Positions 10,273 to 21,209 of a stretch of DNA of 64,000 bases are shown here, piece by piece (the first letter of the stretch is position 1; each line of letters starts with the position of its first letter). The position numbers were made by a program, and so were the translations under genes. Origin of the DNA: Alentia gelatinosa (taxonomy: Eukaryota > Annelida > Polychaeta > Phyllodocida > Polynoidae); NCBI GenBank assembly GCA_950022655.1, contig OX465583.1, positions 70,629,152-70,693,151 of the forward strand, given 5' to 3'. Below the pieces are notes generated by a model that searched no databases, was not told where the DNA came from, and worked only from the letters and a program-made list of their open reading frames with translations.

Positions 10273-10486
10273 TGAACTTTTTGAACGGCGCCGCCTTTTC
10301 CACGTATTCTCTTACAGTTCGGCTGTGAGACCCGTCTGGGTCCTGCCTGTGGTCGAGTGGTCGCGACCCCTGACGGCCAGGTGAGGTATGCAGGCCCTGG
10401 ATGATGATCGATCTTGACACTAGGGGCGCTGATACCTGCGCACGTGGAGGAACCTCCTGCGGGCGGGTGCCCAGCCTGACCCCCCA

Positions 10487-11213
10487 TCTCCCCGGCACCC
10501 TACCACCATAACCGCAGCACCCTACCACCATCACCCAGACACCCCACCACCATCACCCAGACACCCCACCACCATCACCCCGCCACCCCACCACCATCAC
10601 CCCGACACCCCACCACCATCACCCCGGCACAACACCCCCATCACCCCGACACCCCACCACCATCACCCCGACACCCCACCACCATCACCCAGACACCCCA
10701 CCACCATCACCCAGACACCCCACCACCATCACCCCGACACCCCACCACCATCACCCCGACACCCCACCACCATCACCCCGACACCCCACCACCATCACCC
10801 CGACACCCCACCACCATCACCCCGACACCCCACCACCATCACCCCGACACCCCACCACCATCACCCCGACACCCCACCACCATCACCCAGACACCACACC
10901 ACCATCACCCCGACACCCCACCACCATCACCCCGACACCCCACCACCATCACCCAGACACCACACCACCATCACCCCGGCATGGCCCCCCATCTCCCCAG
11001 CACGCCCCCCCCCATCTCCCCCCAACTCCCCCCCATCTCCCCACCACCATCACCCTCCACCCCACCACCATCACCCCGACACCCCACCACCATCACCCCG
11101 ACACCCCACCCCCATCTCCCCAGCACGGCCCCCCATCTCCCCGGCACGGCCCCCCCATCTCCCCCCCCCCCCCATCTCCCCCCCCCCATCTCCCCACCAC
11201 CATCACCCTCCAC
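10487..11213. repeat. 22-bp minisatellite, C-rich strand
   Basis: About 20 units of CACCCCGACACCCCACCACC form with CAT variants span 10500-10975. Degenerate CCCATCTCCCC units and poly-C tracts follow to 11213. CCCAGAC and CCCCGAC variants alternate. The proline- or glycine-rich frames on the two strands are artefacts of the repeat. Confidence 0.92.
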
Positions 11214-11360
11214 CTGTGATTATTATGACAGCTAGCTTTGAGTTATCGACTCGCGCTGCCAAACGGAGATTCTCCTTAGTGTCGCCTCCTCTCAGGAACA
11301 CCCTCCCACCCCCCCAACCTCAGGTTCTTTAACCCTTTATCTCACACCTGGGATAAATAC

Positions 11361-11426
11361 ACAATATTACCATAATTTCGATCTGGGTGAATACGGCCAC
11401 ACAGATCGAAATCATGGTAATGTTGT
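11361..11426. repeat. Short hairpin
   Basis: A 24-bp arm at 11362-11385 (ATTACCATAATTTCGATCTG) pairs with 11402-11425 with two mismatches, around a 16-base loop. It is probably the core of another small fold-back element. Confidence 0.65.
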
Positions 11427-11514
11427 TTTTATTACTCACCTTCGAGCAATTATTAGGAAAAAAATATTGTAAATTTGATGCAATCGCCGTGCATTGTTTA
11501 TATAAATTACTTCC

Positions 11515-11632
11515 TATAATGCCCGTCAGGTGGCCGAAAAAGCCGTATTCTCTGGAGGTCCGTATTCTACTCAGTAGCGATCTGCAAGCTTCATAGACTT
11601 AGTATGGAGACTCCGTATTTTGTGGGTAATGA
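11515..11632. mobile_element. Dispersed repeat T
   Basis: GGCCGAAAAAGCC, CCGTATTCTACTCAGTAGC and TAGTATGGAGACTCCGTAT recur inverted at 63885-64000. Partial copies are at 34998-35072 and 31770-31870. The element may be longer than shown. Confidence 0.65.
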
Positions 11633-11757
11633 ATGTCCATAGGCTTAACATTGGGAACTCGTTCCCCATGCCCCTACAAGTATTGCAGTCCGTTCTCCAT
11701 GGTCTATACCCTGTGTGTCATCCATTCTTTAATCGATACAGGGCGGTTGTATCTTGT
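11633..11757 (+). mobile_element. Subfamily B TIR module, solo
   Basis: CCATAGGCTTAACATTGGG through CCATGGTCTATACCC and CATTCTTTAATCG match the TIR module of other B copies. The hairpin module is missing. Confidence 0.75.
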
Positions 11758-11846
11758 TGGTTTCTTCTTTATTCCCTGCAGCACCCAGTTATTATTCCTC
11801 CATTGGATTTTGTATATAGGTTTCAATGATGACTCCAAGATGCCTG

Positions 11847-12878
11847 AAGGTATCAGGCTGCTGTAGTCAGGAAAATGCCTAGAGGCATCATGCTGCTGTA
11901 GTCAGGGAAATGCCTAGAGGCATCATGCTGCTGTAGGCAGGGGGATGCCTGGAGGCATCATGCTGCCATAGCCAGAGGAATGACTAGAGGTATCATGCTG
12001 CTGTAGCCAGAGGAATGCCTAGAGGTATCATGCTGCTGTAGCCAGGGGAATGCCTAGAGGCATCATGCTCCCATAGCTAGGGGAATGCCTAGAGGCATCT
12101 TGCTGCCATAGCCAGGGGGATGTCTAGAGGTATCATGCTGCCGTAGCCAGGGGAATGCCTGGAAGCATCATGCTGCCATAGCCAGGGGGATGACTAGAGG
12201 TATCATGCTGCTGTAGCCAGAGGAATGCCTAGAGGTATCATGCTGCTGTAGCCAGAGGAATGCCTAGAGGTATCATGCTGATGTAGCCAGGGGAATGCCT
12301 AGAGGCATCATGCTCCCATAGCTAGGGGAATGCCTAGAGGCATCTTGCTGCCATAGCCAGGGGGATGTCTAGAGGTATCATGCTGCCGTAGCCAGGGGAA
12401 TGCCTGGAGGCATCTTGCTGCCATAGCCAGGGGGATGTCTAGGGGTATCATGCTGCCGTAGCCAGGGGGATGCCTGGAGGCATCATGCTGCCATAGCCAG
12501 AGGAATGACTAGAGGTATCATGCTGCTGTAGCCAGAGGAATGCCTAGAGGTATCATGCTGCTGTAGCCAGGGGAATGCCTAGAGGCATCATGCTCCCATA
12601 GCTAGGGGAATGCCTAGAGGCATCATGCTCCCATAGCTAGGGGAATGCCTAGAGACATCTTGCTGCCATAGCCAGGGGGATGTCTAGAGGTATCATGCTG
12701 CCGTAGCCAGGGGAATGCCTGGAGGCATCTTGCTGCCATAGCCAGGGGAATGCCTAGAGGCATAATGCTGCCATAGCCAGGGGAATGCCTAGAGGCATCA
12801 TGCTCCCATAGCTAGGGGAATGCCTAGAGGCATCATGCTGCTGTAGCTAGAGGAAGGTCTAGAGGCATCATGTATAAT
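11847..12878. repeat. 35-bp minisatellite, about 29 units
   Basis: Units near GGGAATGCCTAGAGGCATC plus 16 further bases repeat head to tail. Each unit holds the palindrome ATGCCTAGAGGCAT. Variant blocks recur at multiples of 35 bp (starts at 12061, 12306, 12586 and 12621), which shows higher-order duplication. Unit length and core match tandem units inside the piggyBac-like MITEs at 17922 and 19672. Confidence 0.93.
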
Positions 12879-13172
12879 TTGTTGAATTATTTAAATCCCA
12901 TGATACATCATGTGACATCGCTATTCCCGAATAAGGTGCCTGCTGTAGGAGGGCTGTTTCTGCAGGCATTACCTGCTGTGTAATGCTGCGCAGGGGAACA
13001 GGGTGCTAGAGGGAAAGGGTCGGAAACATTGACAAACAACTTTGAATATGATGGAAAACAATACATTTTCCAAAAAATTGTAACCTAGGCCTTCGCTACA
13101 GAGGTGATCAGGCATCAACATTTGTTCACAGTATCATATTCTTGAATCTGTAGTAGATGTAAACTCGGCCTA

Positions 13173-13568
13173 AAGTCCAATGCATATCTATTTATTTCGG
13201 AGCATTGATGTACCTTTGTCAGCAACAAATGGATGGTACTTTGTGTCAGGAGAGGCATCCCTACACAATCGGCCCTTGTGGGCAGATATGGAGTAGCTAG
13301 GCAAGGGTCTGCCAACGATTAGTGAAAACACCACCTTGAGATGTTCTTTTGTTACTGACAAGTTCTCGGTCAATGTTCCTAAATCGCTCGCCAAAAGTTT
13401 ATGAACATGTTGATAAATCCAGTCGACGACAACGGAACATTGGAAATATCCCTCATTCGGGTGGCCTACACATGTAATTATGTAATTTACTTGCGACAAG
13501 TTCACCGACAACTATACGATTTGGGAACTAATCGTTCAACCCCAAATCAGTAGATGTGCATTGGACTT
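13173..13568 (+). mobile_element. MITE D
   Basis: The termini AAGTCCAATGCATATCTA and GTAGATGTGCATTGGACTT are inverted repeats. The centre holds ATGAACATGTTGATAAA at about 13407. TTGTC and GACAA words recur throughout. The minus-strand frames reproduce translations seen in other D copies and are not genes. Confidence 0.88.
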
Positions 13569-13569
13569 G

Positions 13570-13970
13570 AGTTTTATCGATCTTCTACAGTCTGCTGTGG
13601 TGTAGACAGGATCCTATTTTCTATTTGTCCGTCTTTGTAGGATGAAGGTGCGTGTTTGTATGTCAACATCTCTTCTTTCATAAACGTTTGGCGCTGGGCT
13701 ACATTGTTTTTAGCATGTCTGACCTAACTCCTGGTCTTTGGTATGAAGCGCCTCAGACAAAATATAATACACCCCACTGAAATTCCCCGACTGCGGGAGA
13801 AAAATAAAAATGAAGAGACTTGTGAGACGTAGGTGAGGCATACCAAACGACCTCTGATCACACAACGTACCGTCAGTAAGGCGGGAGATACGACATGGAT
13901 ACCACCCGATAAGGAAATACGCATTTTTATAAGCCAAGCATATTTATATGTTGGGAGCAATCATGATCTG
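13570..13970. other. No recognised feature
   Basis: Unique sequence with overlapping short frames on both strands and no domain. GGGAGGTGTTTTTAGAACTA at its right edge resembles the terminus of the element at 26600-26979. Confidence 0.4.
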
Positions 13971-13984
13971 GGAGGTGTTTTTAG

Positions 13985-14325
13985 AACTAAACTGGAATTC
14001 ACACGGTGGGTTTCATATACCTCACAGGGTTAAAAACATGTAATCATGTTTGCAGGCCTGCTATTGTTTAGGGCAGGTACATAGTCGCAAGAATATGACC
14101 CTAAAGGTTTTAAACGTGTTTAAAATCAAAATCTTATGTTCCTTGTTCGGGGTAATTATCGCCAACAATTGCAGGGGAAAAAACATGTCTCATAGAAATG
14201 GACCCCTACAATTTAGACGAAGAGATTGTGTTCGAATACAGAATCTCACCAGGATTTGTTTCAGACAAGAGCCCTGTGAGTTACATGAATCCCATCGCAA
14301 AATCCCACTTAAGAACACAATTGGC
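13985..14325 (+). mobile_element. MITE Q, internally shortened
   Basis: It opens AACTGGAATTCACACGGTGG, contains TTGCAGGCCTGCTATTG, GTTTAAAATCAAAATCTTATG and AGACGAAGAGATTGTG, and ends near AAAATCCCACTTAAG. These blocks occur in the same order at 29018-29533. Confidence 0.8.
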
Positions 14326-14387
14326 TGAAAGATTACGGTTAGGGTTTGAGATAGGGTGAAGCTTATGGATAGGGTAAAACGCTAGCT

Positions 14388-14543
14388 CCACTAAGGCGAC
14401 CAAGCGAATGGGTCTGCGATCCATGCGACGATATTCAATATATTGAATATTGTCGCAAGGCATTCGCATGTCCATGCGAACGTCTGCGAACGTCTGCGAA
14501 CCCAAATTCGCATGTAAAATCACCTTAGTGGATCTGGCGCTTT
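14388..14543. mobile_element. MITE FF, TGCGA-rich
   Basis: TCCACTAAGGCGA and TCACCTTAGTGGA form the inner part of the terminal inverted repeat. A palindrome, ATATTCAATATATTGAATAT, is central. Five TGCGA and three TCGCA words fall within about 150 bp. Confidence 0.75.
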
Positions 14544-14974
14544 ATTAGGGTCATGATGAATTCAATAATCGCCGCCTATAAACATCTAGTGTAAACGTCG
14601 GGTAACGGTATGTACATTCTCCATATCCCAGATCAAAATGTTAGAAACAAAACTGGATCTAATAAAAACTGTTACTCTGCTGTCACCTTAAAATACTCCT
14701 GAACACCATTATACACAAATAAACTTGTTTACTACATTCAGACATGCAACAAGGTATTCATCCATTCAGTCACTATAATTCACAAGGGAAACTAAGTATA
14801 AACCGAATGAATACATTTTCTTTTCGACTCATATCCCTGTAATTTAATTGAAATGGGTTTCGGCAAAATTAAACCTTATGTCAACTGTCATTGCTATGTA
14901 GTAGGATGGTTAAATTTGACTCTGCATCAGTGAGATCAGTAAATCGCCAGCATCAGTTGTGCGTACACAATCCT

Positions 14975-15362
14975 AAAGTCCAATGCACATCTACCGATTC
15001 GGGGTTCAACGATTAGCTCTCAAATTGCATAGTTGTCGCTGAACTGGTCATCGGCAAATTATCGAACCCGAAGGGGGGGGGGGGATATTTCCAATGTTCC
15101 TTTGTCACCGATTGGATTTATCAACATGTTCATAAACTTTTGGCAAGCGATTTAGGAACATTGACCGACAACTCATCAGGAACAAAAGAACATCTCAAGA
15201 GGGAGAGGTCATTAATCTTTGCCTGACCCTTGCCTAGCTGCCCCACATCTACTGACTATGGCTGACTCCTTTAGGATACCTTGCCCGAGACAAAGTACTG
15301 TTCCTTTGTCGCCAGCAAAAATACATCAATGTTCCGAAATCGGTAGATGTGTATTGGGCTTC
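14975..15362 (-). mobile_element. MITE D
   Basis: Termini AAGTCCAATGCACATCTACC and GGTAGATGTGTATTGGGCTT are near-perfect inverted repeats. The central word is TTTATCAACATGTTCATAAA. A poly-G run of about eleven bases interrupts the left half at about 15072. Confidence 0.88.
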
Positions 15363-15369
15363 AAACTTA

Positions 15370-15870
15370 CACACGTTAAGCCGATTAAAGTGAGACAGAA
15401 AACGGATCGATCTAAAGACACACACAACACCAGAAATCCCTCACACTTACACAACTTCATGTAACATTATCTCACATACTTGACCTCCCTTTAAAACCCT
15501 GAGAACTACAGAACCTTTTAAATGCTGATGGTATCAGGAGTTGTTTGAGGCCTCCCTTTTAAATGGGTGTAACTTGTTCTAAATATGTCGAGTTAGTACA
15601 CAGAGAGAGATCATGTAATGCTCACTTTAAAGGTACGGAATGTTAAGAGGGATCGAGACTTTTATGGCCTTTGTCTTATCAGGATGTCTGAGATCCAGAA
15701 CATCTGAGTACACAAACGAATGAGAGAATAGTATCGTAGTGTGGGCTACAAAGTAAAGGTAATACCCACCAATATTTATGTATGGGCAATAAGATAAATC
15801 GTTTGATATCGTTTTATTAACAGAGGAATATTTCAGCTACATAGACCACACTGTGTACATAGGTTATGCA
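15370..15870. other. No recognised feature
   Basis: Unique sequence between a D copy and a TA-rich microsatellite. No gene or repeat boundary could be supported. Confidence 0.4.
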
Positions 15871-15874
15871 TATA

Positions 15875-15893
15875 TAAATAAATGTATATATAT

Positions 15894-15950
<57 letters not shown>

Positions 15951-15978
15951 CATGTATATCTCTCTCTATATATATATG
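15875..15978. repeat. TA/CA compound microsatellite
   Basis: Alternating TA tracts are interrupted by a CA tract at about 15895-15905 and by CATG and CTCTCTCT steps. Frames on both strands are artefacts. Confidence 0.95.
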
Positions 15979-16234
15979 TAATATTGGTAATTATTGGTAA
16001 TATTGATATAACGGAGGTCAACGAGCCTACAATGCGACTAACGAGTAATTGCCCGACGAATTGACGCCTATCCAATAAACTGCCCCGCTGTTGAGGACAG
16101 GAAACCCATCCGTAGGGCAAATTTTACACACTAATATTGACATAACAATTGGTTTGGCAATTGGCAAGTGCAAACATATCGTTGAGACAGTATTTCAAAC
16201 ACATTCTTGAACAATCATTGCATATTTTCAGTTT

Positions 16235-16690
16235 TGGTATCATCATATCAATAGAGGAACATTTCAATATCATTGTTTTAACATAGGAACATCCCAATAT
16301 AATTAACAGAGGAACATCTTGGTATTATTCTATTAATAAAGGAACATCATGTATAATTATTTTGGTAGAGGAACATTGCGTTATCATTGCATCAATAGAG
16401 GAACATTTCAATATCATTGTTTTAATAGAGGAACATCTAAATATCATAGATAGAGATACATGTAGATATCATTGTAATAACAGAGGAACATATTGGTATC
16501 ATTGTATTAATAGAGAAACATCTGGGTATCATCATGTAAAAAAGAACATATTAATATCATTGTTTTAATAGAGGAACATTGGATTATATTATGGTATTAA
16601 TAGAGGTACATGTAGGTATCATTGTAATAACAGAGGAACATATTGGTACTATTGTTTCACTAGAGGAAAATCTCAGTATCATTGGTGCAG
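16235..16690. repeat. 30-bp degenerate tandem array
   Basis: About 14 units built on AGAGGAACATTTCAATATCA and TTGTTTTAAT repeat with a period near 30 bp. Because 30 is divisible by three, the plus strand stays open in two short frames at 16362-16568 and 16579-16779, reading a decapeptide repeat around IEEHFNIIVL. I treat it as a minisatellite, not a gene. Confidence 0.8.
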
Positions 16691-17180
16691 AAAGAAGGGA
16701 AGGAGAAAACTTTAATCAAGTTTATTGGTATCCGAAGAGAATTGAAAGAATAATGGGCCAACTTGTGAGCGCGTTTTAAGCACATTCCTTGAACTAGGTC
16801 ACAACACCTGCTGCCTCTTTGTATCATTTTGCCTTTACCTTGATTTTACACATAAAATATAATACAATAAATTGTGTAGAAGAGAGCCTCTAGATGGAAA
16901 ATATGAGACAAAATGCATACAAGACCTCGCGATTTCTTTTGCCTGCTTAAAATAATGCTGATGATTGTACTCTGATAAAACTTATCAAGGATGGATTTTA
17001 AAAGGTTAATACTTAACCTGTACTGATATGCAAATCTTTTGTGGTGCTGGGGTAAAAACCCAAGTTGAAATTGAAGTTTATTAGACAGCTGAGTTTTAAT
17101 AGAAGTCTCCTTCCAGTCGTAGCAACTGTCTGTCCTGTTCCCCCTTCTCTCCCCTGCCTCCATCAAGTCTGTCTTGTTTA

Positions 17181-17435
17181 AGCCCAATACACATCTACCG
17201 ATTCAGGATTGACCGATTAATTCCCAAATCATAACATAAAAACCACAACTTGTCTGCGACAAAATGACATCTGAAGGAGGTGGTTCACCAATCATTGCCT
17301 GACCCTTGCCTAGCAGTGCTACATCTACGGACTATGGCTGACTCTGTTAGGATGCCTCACTTGAGACAAATTACCGTCCATTTGTCGGCGACAAAGGTAC
17401 ATAAATGTTCCGAAATCGGTAGATGTGTACTGAGC
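17181..17435 (-). mobile_element. MITE D, centre deleted
   Basis: Both termini are intact (AGCCCAATACACATCTACCG and CGGTAGATGTGTACTGAGCT) with TA at each side. About 130 bp including the AACATGTT palindrome is missing compared with full D copies. Confidence 0.85.
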
Positions 17436-17454
17436 TTAAGTGAATAAAGGTCAT

Positions 17455-17640
17455 TTGCCATTGACTGACAAAAACAACAATTTTGTTTTAGTTACCCATG
17501 ATGTCTGTGTCCATTGGCTGACGAAAACAGTGTAGATTTTTGAGTTATCATGAAAGCATATTTCCATTGGCCGTCCCCGATCTACAGTCAGGAACCATTG
17601 AAATTACTAACCCATGGCCGTCTCAGCACATACAAGTATC
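17455..17640 (+). mobile_element. MITE H, diverged fragment
   Basis: CCATTGGCTGACGAAAACAG and TCCATTGGCCGTCCCCGATC plus ACAGTCAGGAACCATTG are typical H words. Its right end is lost. Confidence 0.6.
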
Positions 17641-17718
17641 ACTGAGACAACCCTTTCTTAGAACTGCGAGCAATCCTCAGCTGACTTCTTCACACATCAC
17701 TCAGTGTGCCCACTCCTC

Positions 17719-17920
17719 ATAAGGCCCATTTCCATTGGCCGACAAAAACGGCATAGATTTCTTGGTGTTCCCCTAATAGCCTATTTACATTGGCCATAAC
17801 CGATATACAGTCAGGGGCCATCAACAGACTTTCCGCACTGCTGACCCAAAATGGAAATAGGCTATTAGGAGGACACAAAAAATCTGCACCATTTTCGTCA
17901 GCCAATGGAAACAGGCCATA
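17719..17920 (+). mobile_element. MITE H, short form
   Basis: AAGGCCCATTTCCATTGGCC at the left and GCCAATGGAAACAGGCC at the right form terminal inverted repeats. Inner arms CTAATAGCCTATTTACATT and AATGGAAATAGGCTATTAG add a second stem. ACCGATATACAGTCAGGGGC lies between. A piggyBac-like MITE starts two bases after it. Confidence 0.85.
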
Positions 17921-17921
17921 A

Positions 17922-18257
17922 CCCTTTAGCTATGCTATGATGCCTGGAGGCATTCCCAGACGTAGTACGCTATGATGCTTTGAGGCATCATTTCTAAAAT
18001 TCAAGTAATTGCTATTTTTTAATAGAATAATGCAAATATTTTGATAGTATTTTTTCCAACCTATGTAAAACTATATCATACTTAATATCATTACTATTGT
18101 ATAACATCCTAATAATTTTGGATTTCCATATAAGTGTAATATAATGACGACACGGTGGATATTATGAAAAGCACCAGCGTACTAAACGTAGTGAAAATGG
18201 TACTGCAGCGGCATATTTCAGGGTATGTATTTGGTGCTATACAGCATAGTGAAAGGG
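17922..18257 (-). mobile_element. piggyBac-like MITE, copy 1
   Basis: CCCTTTAGCTATGCTATGA and AGCATAGTGAAAGGG are the ends. The interior matches 19672-20041 in inverted orientation, including TGCAGCGGCATATTTCAGGG. Here the flanks are ATAA and TTGG, so TTAA is not preserved on either side. Confidence 0.75.
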
Positions 18258-18385
18258 TTGGCCATCACCAATATACAGTCAGGAACCATTGACGGACTTT
18301 CAGCATTGCTGACGCAAAATGGAGGCTATTAGGAGAACACAAAAAATCTACACCATTTTCGTCAGTCAATGGAAACAGGCCTTAA
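18258..18385 (+). mobile_element. MITE H, right part
   Basis: TTGGCCATCACCAATATACA, then AGGCTATTAGGAGAACAC and CAATGGAAACAGGCCTTA, reproduce the right half of H. The left half is missing, and the piggyBac-like MITE takes its place. Confidence 0.75.
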
Positions 18386-18772
18386 GCCATCTCAAGTAGT
18401 GAAGGACTGCAGGGAGAGGCTGATAAGGGTAGACGTGAATGAGCACTCACACATGTCCCTGTCATGTCATGAATGACCAGGTAGACCAGGATGATCGAGA
18501 GGCTCAAGCAGGGTACGAGGACTTTAACTGCCTCCAGACTCAAACAAAATAATACTTGTTGGCTGAAATGAACTTCACATCATCCATCAATTGTGAGGTT
18601 GAAGCTTTTCAGGATCTTCATCACTACAAGTGGAGCTTTTGCAAGTGATATGTATTCATATATACACAAAAAAAATTTGAAAGGAAAACTCCAATTTTGG
18701 AGGTGTTCATCAATGATTCAATCGTCTTTGAGAGCTATAGCATGCTGCCAAGAGAGTTTGATGAAACAGATA

Positions 18773-18934
18773 CAGTAGAACCCTGCCTAACGGACACCTC
18801 GCATAAGCAGACACCCCGCGTTAATAAAAACCTTTGCTCGGAACGGATCCCTCTATTAGATCGTAATTTTAACCGTGTGTAAGCGGACACCCCGCGTAAG
18901 AAGATACTTTGACCGCTTATGCGGGGTTCTACTT
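18773..18934. mobile_element. pogo/Tigger-like MITE
   Basis: The left end CAGTAGAACCCTGCCTAA pairs with the right end TTATGCGGGGTTCTACTT. TA lies immediately outside both ends. AGCGGACACCCCGCGTAAG is repeated inside. CAGTAGAACCCCG termini with TA targets are characteristic of pogo-group elements; no transposase is encoded in 162 bp. Confidence 0.8.
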
Positions 18935-18949
18935 TACTAGTATGGTATA

Positions 18950-19012
18950 CAGAGCATAGTGAGAGTACAGAATACGACTTAGAGAGTGTGAGATCTTATG
19001 AGAGGGGTGTGC
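18950..19012. mobile_element. Palindromic MITE O, terminal fragment
   Basis: ATAGTGAGAGTACAGAATAC through GAGATCTTATGAGAGGGGTG matches the right arm of the 305-bp element at 45107-45411. Confidence 0.75.
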
Positions 19013-19411
19013 GTTCCCCTTCCATTTTTCAACACACTTCAAACACTTACTGACTATTCTTTTATTTATATGATGCACTTACGAGTGTGAGTACGTGAGT
19101 TTTTATCGGTAGGTGGCGGTTTCTCGGTGTGCCATGATAACAGGGTGGGGCTCACCCCTCGTGACTTGTATGCCCCAGTAGATGAACCAGAAACGACACC
19201 TACTGACCTTCCCCCCCCCCCCTCCCCCGCCCTCCCAGCATGCATGGTAGGGTCACCTCGGGTACGTCCAACAGGAGAAACAGTCAATCATTTGAATTGT
19301 CCCGTAATCTGATGTTGAACTCACCATTGATGTCGTTCTGCTTATGAAGCTAGTCGGACTAGACTCTACGTAATCGCTCGGAAAATACTACACGTCTGGT
19401 CCTCGGAGATC

Positions 19412-19642
19412 ATGCCCCAGTCACACGCAAACGCAGAGATACGTAAAGGAAAGCCGGAATGCGCCGAAAAACGCCAAAATACTTACAGAGGCGTAGATAA
19501 GCGTTGAAGAACGTTGAGAAGCGTACTCAAACGTTAAGGCGACGCAAACAAATACGTTCCAAATCCGTAGCTAATACGTGGTCCCCACCAATTCAAATAT
19601 GTAGAAGATACGCCGTTTTCTACGCCAGTGTGACTGGGGCAT
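19412..19642. mobile_element. MITE Y, ACG-rich
   Basis: Perfect 15-bp terminal inverted repeats, ATGCCCCAGTCACAC and its complement, bound 231 bp. The interior is saturated with ACGC, ACGT, GCGT and related words on both strands. No open frame of note. Confidence 0.8.
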
Positions 19643-19671
19643 CACTGCCGCTAGTATCTGAAATTCGTTAA

Positions 19672-20041
19672 CCCTTTCACTACGCTGCATAGCACCAAAT
19701 ACACACCCTGAAATATGCCACTGCAGTACCATTTTCACCCCTGTAGTATGCTGGCACTTTTCACAATATCCACAGTGTCATCATTATATCACACCTCCAT
19801 GGTAATCCAAAATTGTTAGGATGTTATAAAATAGTAATGATATTTACTATGATATAGTCTTACCTAGGTTAGTTAAATATTATGAACAAAATTCGCATTC
19901 TTTCATTAGAAAATAGCAATTACTTAAATTTCAGAAATGATGCCTCCAGGCATCATAGCGTACTACACCCGGGAATGCCTCCAGGCATCATAGCGTACTA
20001 CACCAGGGAATGCCTCCAGGCATCATAGCGTAGCTAAAGGG
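19672..20041 (+). mobile_element. piggyBac-like MITE, copy 2
   Basis: It starts CCCTTTCACTACGC and ends GCGTAGCTAAAGGG. TTAA precedes (19668-19671) and follows (20042-20045). TTAA duplication and CCC/GGG termini are the piggyBac signature. The right subterminal region holds 35-bp tandem units beginning GGGAATGCCTCCAGGCAT. Confidence 0.85.
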
Positions 20042-20204
20042 TTAATATTGTGTATATTATATGACATATCCTTCAGATTTCATTATGGATAACATGCCTA
20101 AATGTTTTCTATTTCTTTGTTTGCAGGTAAGCTGTTATTTCTCCCACTGAGTGCCGAACTTCTCCTTTAGTAAGTACGGATATGAATTTCAACACAGCAA
20201 TGGT

Positions 20205-20276
20205 AGATTTATGAAACGTTTCCATCTGCCGACTGAAACCCCACCGATAATTTTCATGCTGTACAAAATTTTGAAC
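20205..20276. mobile_element. Family II fragment
   Basis: CGTTTCCATCTGCCGACTGAA and ACCGATAATTTTCATGCTGT words match 38390-38640. It directly precedes a SINE-like head. Confidence 0.5.
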
Positions 20277-20600
20277 AAAGCTTGGTGTCTAAGTGGTAGG
20301 GGTGTTCGCTTCGAGCATTGGAGATCAGGGGTTCCCGCCGCGGTCAGATCATACCAAAGACTTCCACAAAAATGGTACCCATTGCTCAATCGGCTTAACA
20401 CCCGCCATTAGAATGAGGAGTAGGGGGCTAGGACCTGAGTGGAAGAAAGGCTGTATAGCTGAATTCGGCGATTGTATACACAATATTCCCTTGATAAAAA
20501 TTGCTAAAAAAGAAAAAAAACAGAATCAACAAGTATACTATACCTACGGTGGAAGAGTTAGCTTAGTGCTAGAACCGTTTGCACTGAATAAAAAAAAAAT
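20277..20600 (+). mobile_element. tRNA-derived SINE-like element
   Basis: An A-box-like word TGTCTAAGTGG at 20286-20296 and a degenerate B-box-like GGTTCCCGCC at 20330 are 44 bases apart, the spacing of a tRNA promoter. An A-rich tract at about 20510-20525 and a second tail GAATAAAAAAAAAA at about 20586 follow. The region 20540-20600 resembles 38845-38900, so two retroposed tails may be fused. No target duplication was found. Confidence 0.55.
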
Positions 20601-20609
20601 ATGAACTAA

Positions 20610-21160
20610 AAATTCAGTCACTTGACAGCAACAAGATGTAGCCAGATCACCTTTGAGTCTTTGCCATACTCGAGAACACGTGAGGTAACATGACGATACG
20701 TAGTAATTATACGTTTTTAGTTCACAGTGTAATACCTCAGGGAATGTCACGGCCTGCTGGCTGTCGCTGTGAACATTAGTTAAGATCTGTATGATATCAC
20801 AAACACTCCCATCCACCCACGCCCAACAAGCCTCAGGGCTCCCACGCTGATATTTATTTACTGTTTGCTGTTTGTAGGGCAAGAAAACGTCAATTATCAA
20901 ACCACGGTCGTTTGTATGAGATTATGACAGAAGGCATCGACTTCTGTCAATCTCTGAATGGTTGAAAGACAACTGACACTTGATCCTGTATGAAGAAGGT
21001 TAAATATCTTCCAGTGATAAATGTACCCTGGCCACCATTGCAACTTCTTGCAAGGCAGTGTAAAGCCTAGAGGCCTGGACTAGCTAGGTGTAGACCTTAA
21101 GAAGAAGGGAGTAGAACTCAAACACAGATGTACTAGGTACCACTATGAGTCATTCTCTAT
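20610..21160. other. No recognised gene
   Basis: Unique sequence. The minus-strand frame at 20544-20900 begins in a poly-A-flanked repeat and has no domain. Confidence 0.4.
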
Positions 21161-21169
21161 ATCATTACC

Positions 21170-21202
21170 CTGATGAAGGAACGTTGTTAGTTCCGAAACG
21201 TC
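21170..21202 (+). ncRNA. Hammerhead ribozyme-like core
   Basis: CTGATGA (21170-21176) is followed by a 5-bp stem II (GGAAC/GTTCC) with a 7-base loop, then GAAA (21195-21198) and ACGTC, which supplies a minimal stem III and a GTC cleavage site. This order is the hammerhead core of Penelope-like and related retroelements. Stem I is not clearly closed by the flanks, so activity is uncertain. No reverse transcriptase lies beside it. Confidence 0.5.
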
Positions 21203-21209
21203 GGCCAGT

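Noticed and set aside
10005..10534. Minus-strand frames of 131 and 160 residues
   Set aside because: They cover the end of MITE F, part of MITE D and the C-rich minisatellite edge; no domain is seen.
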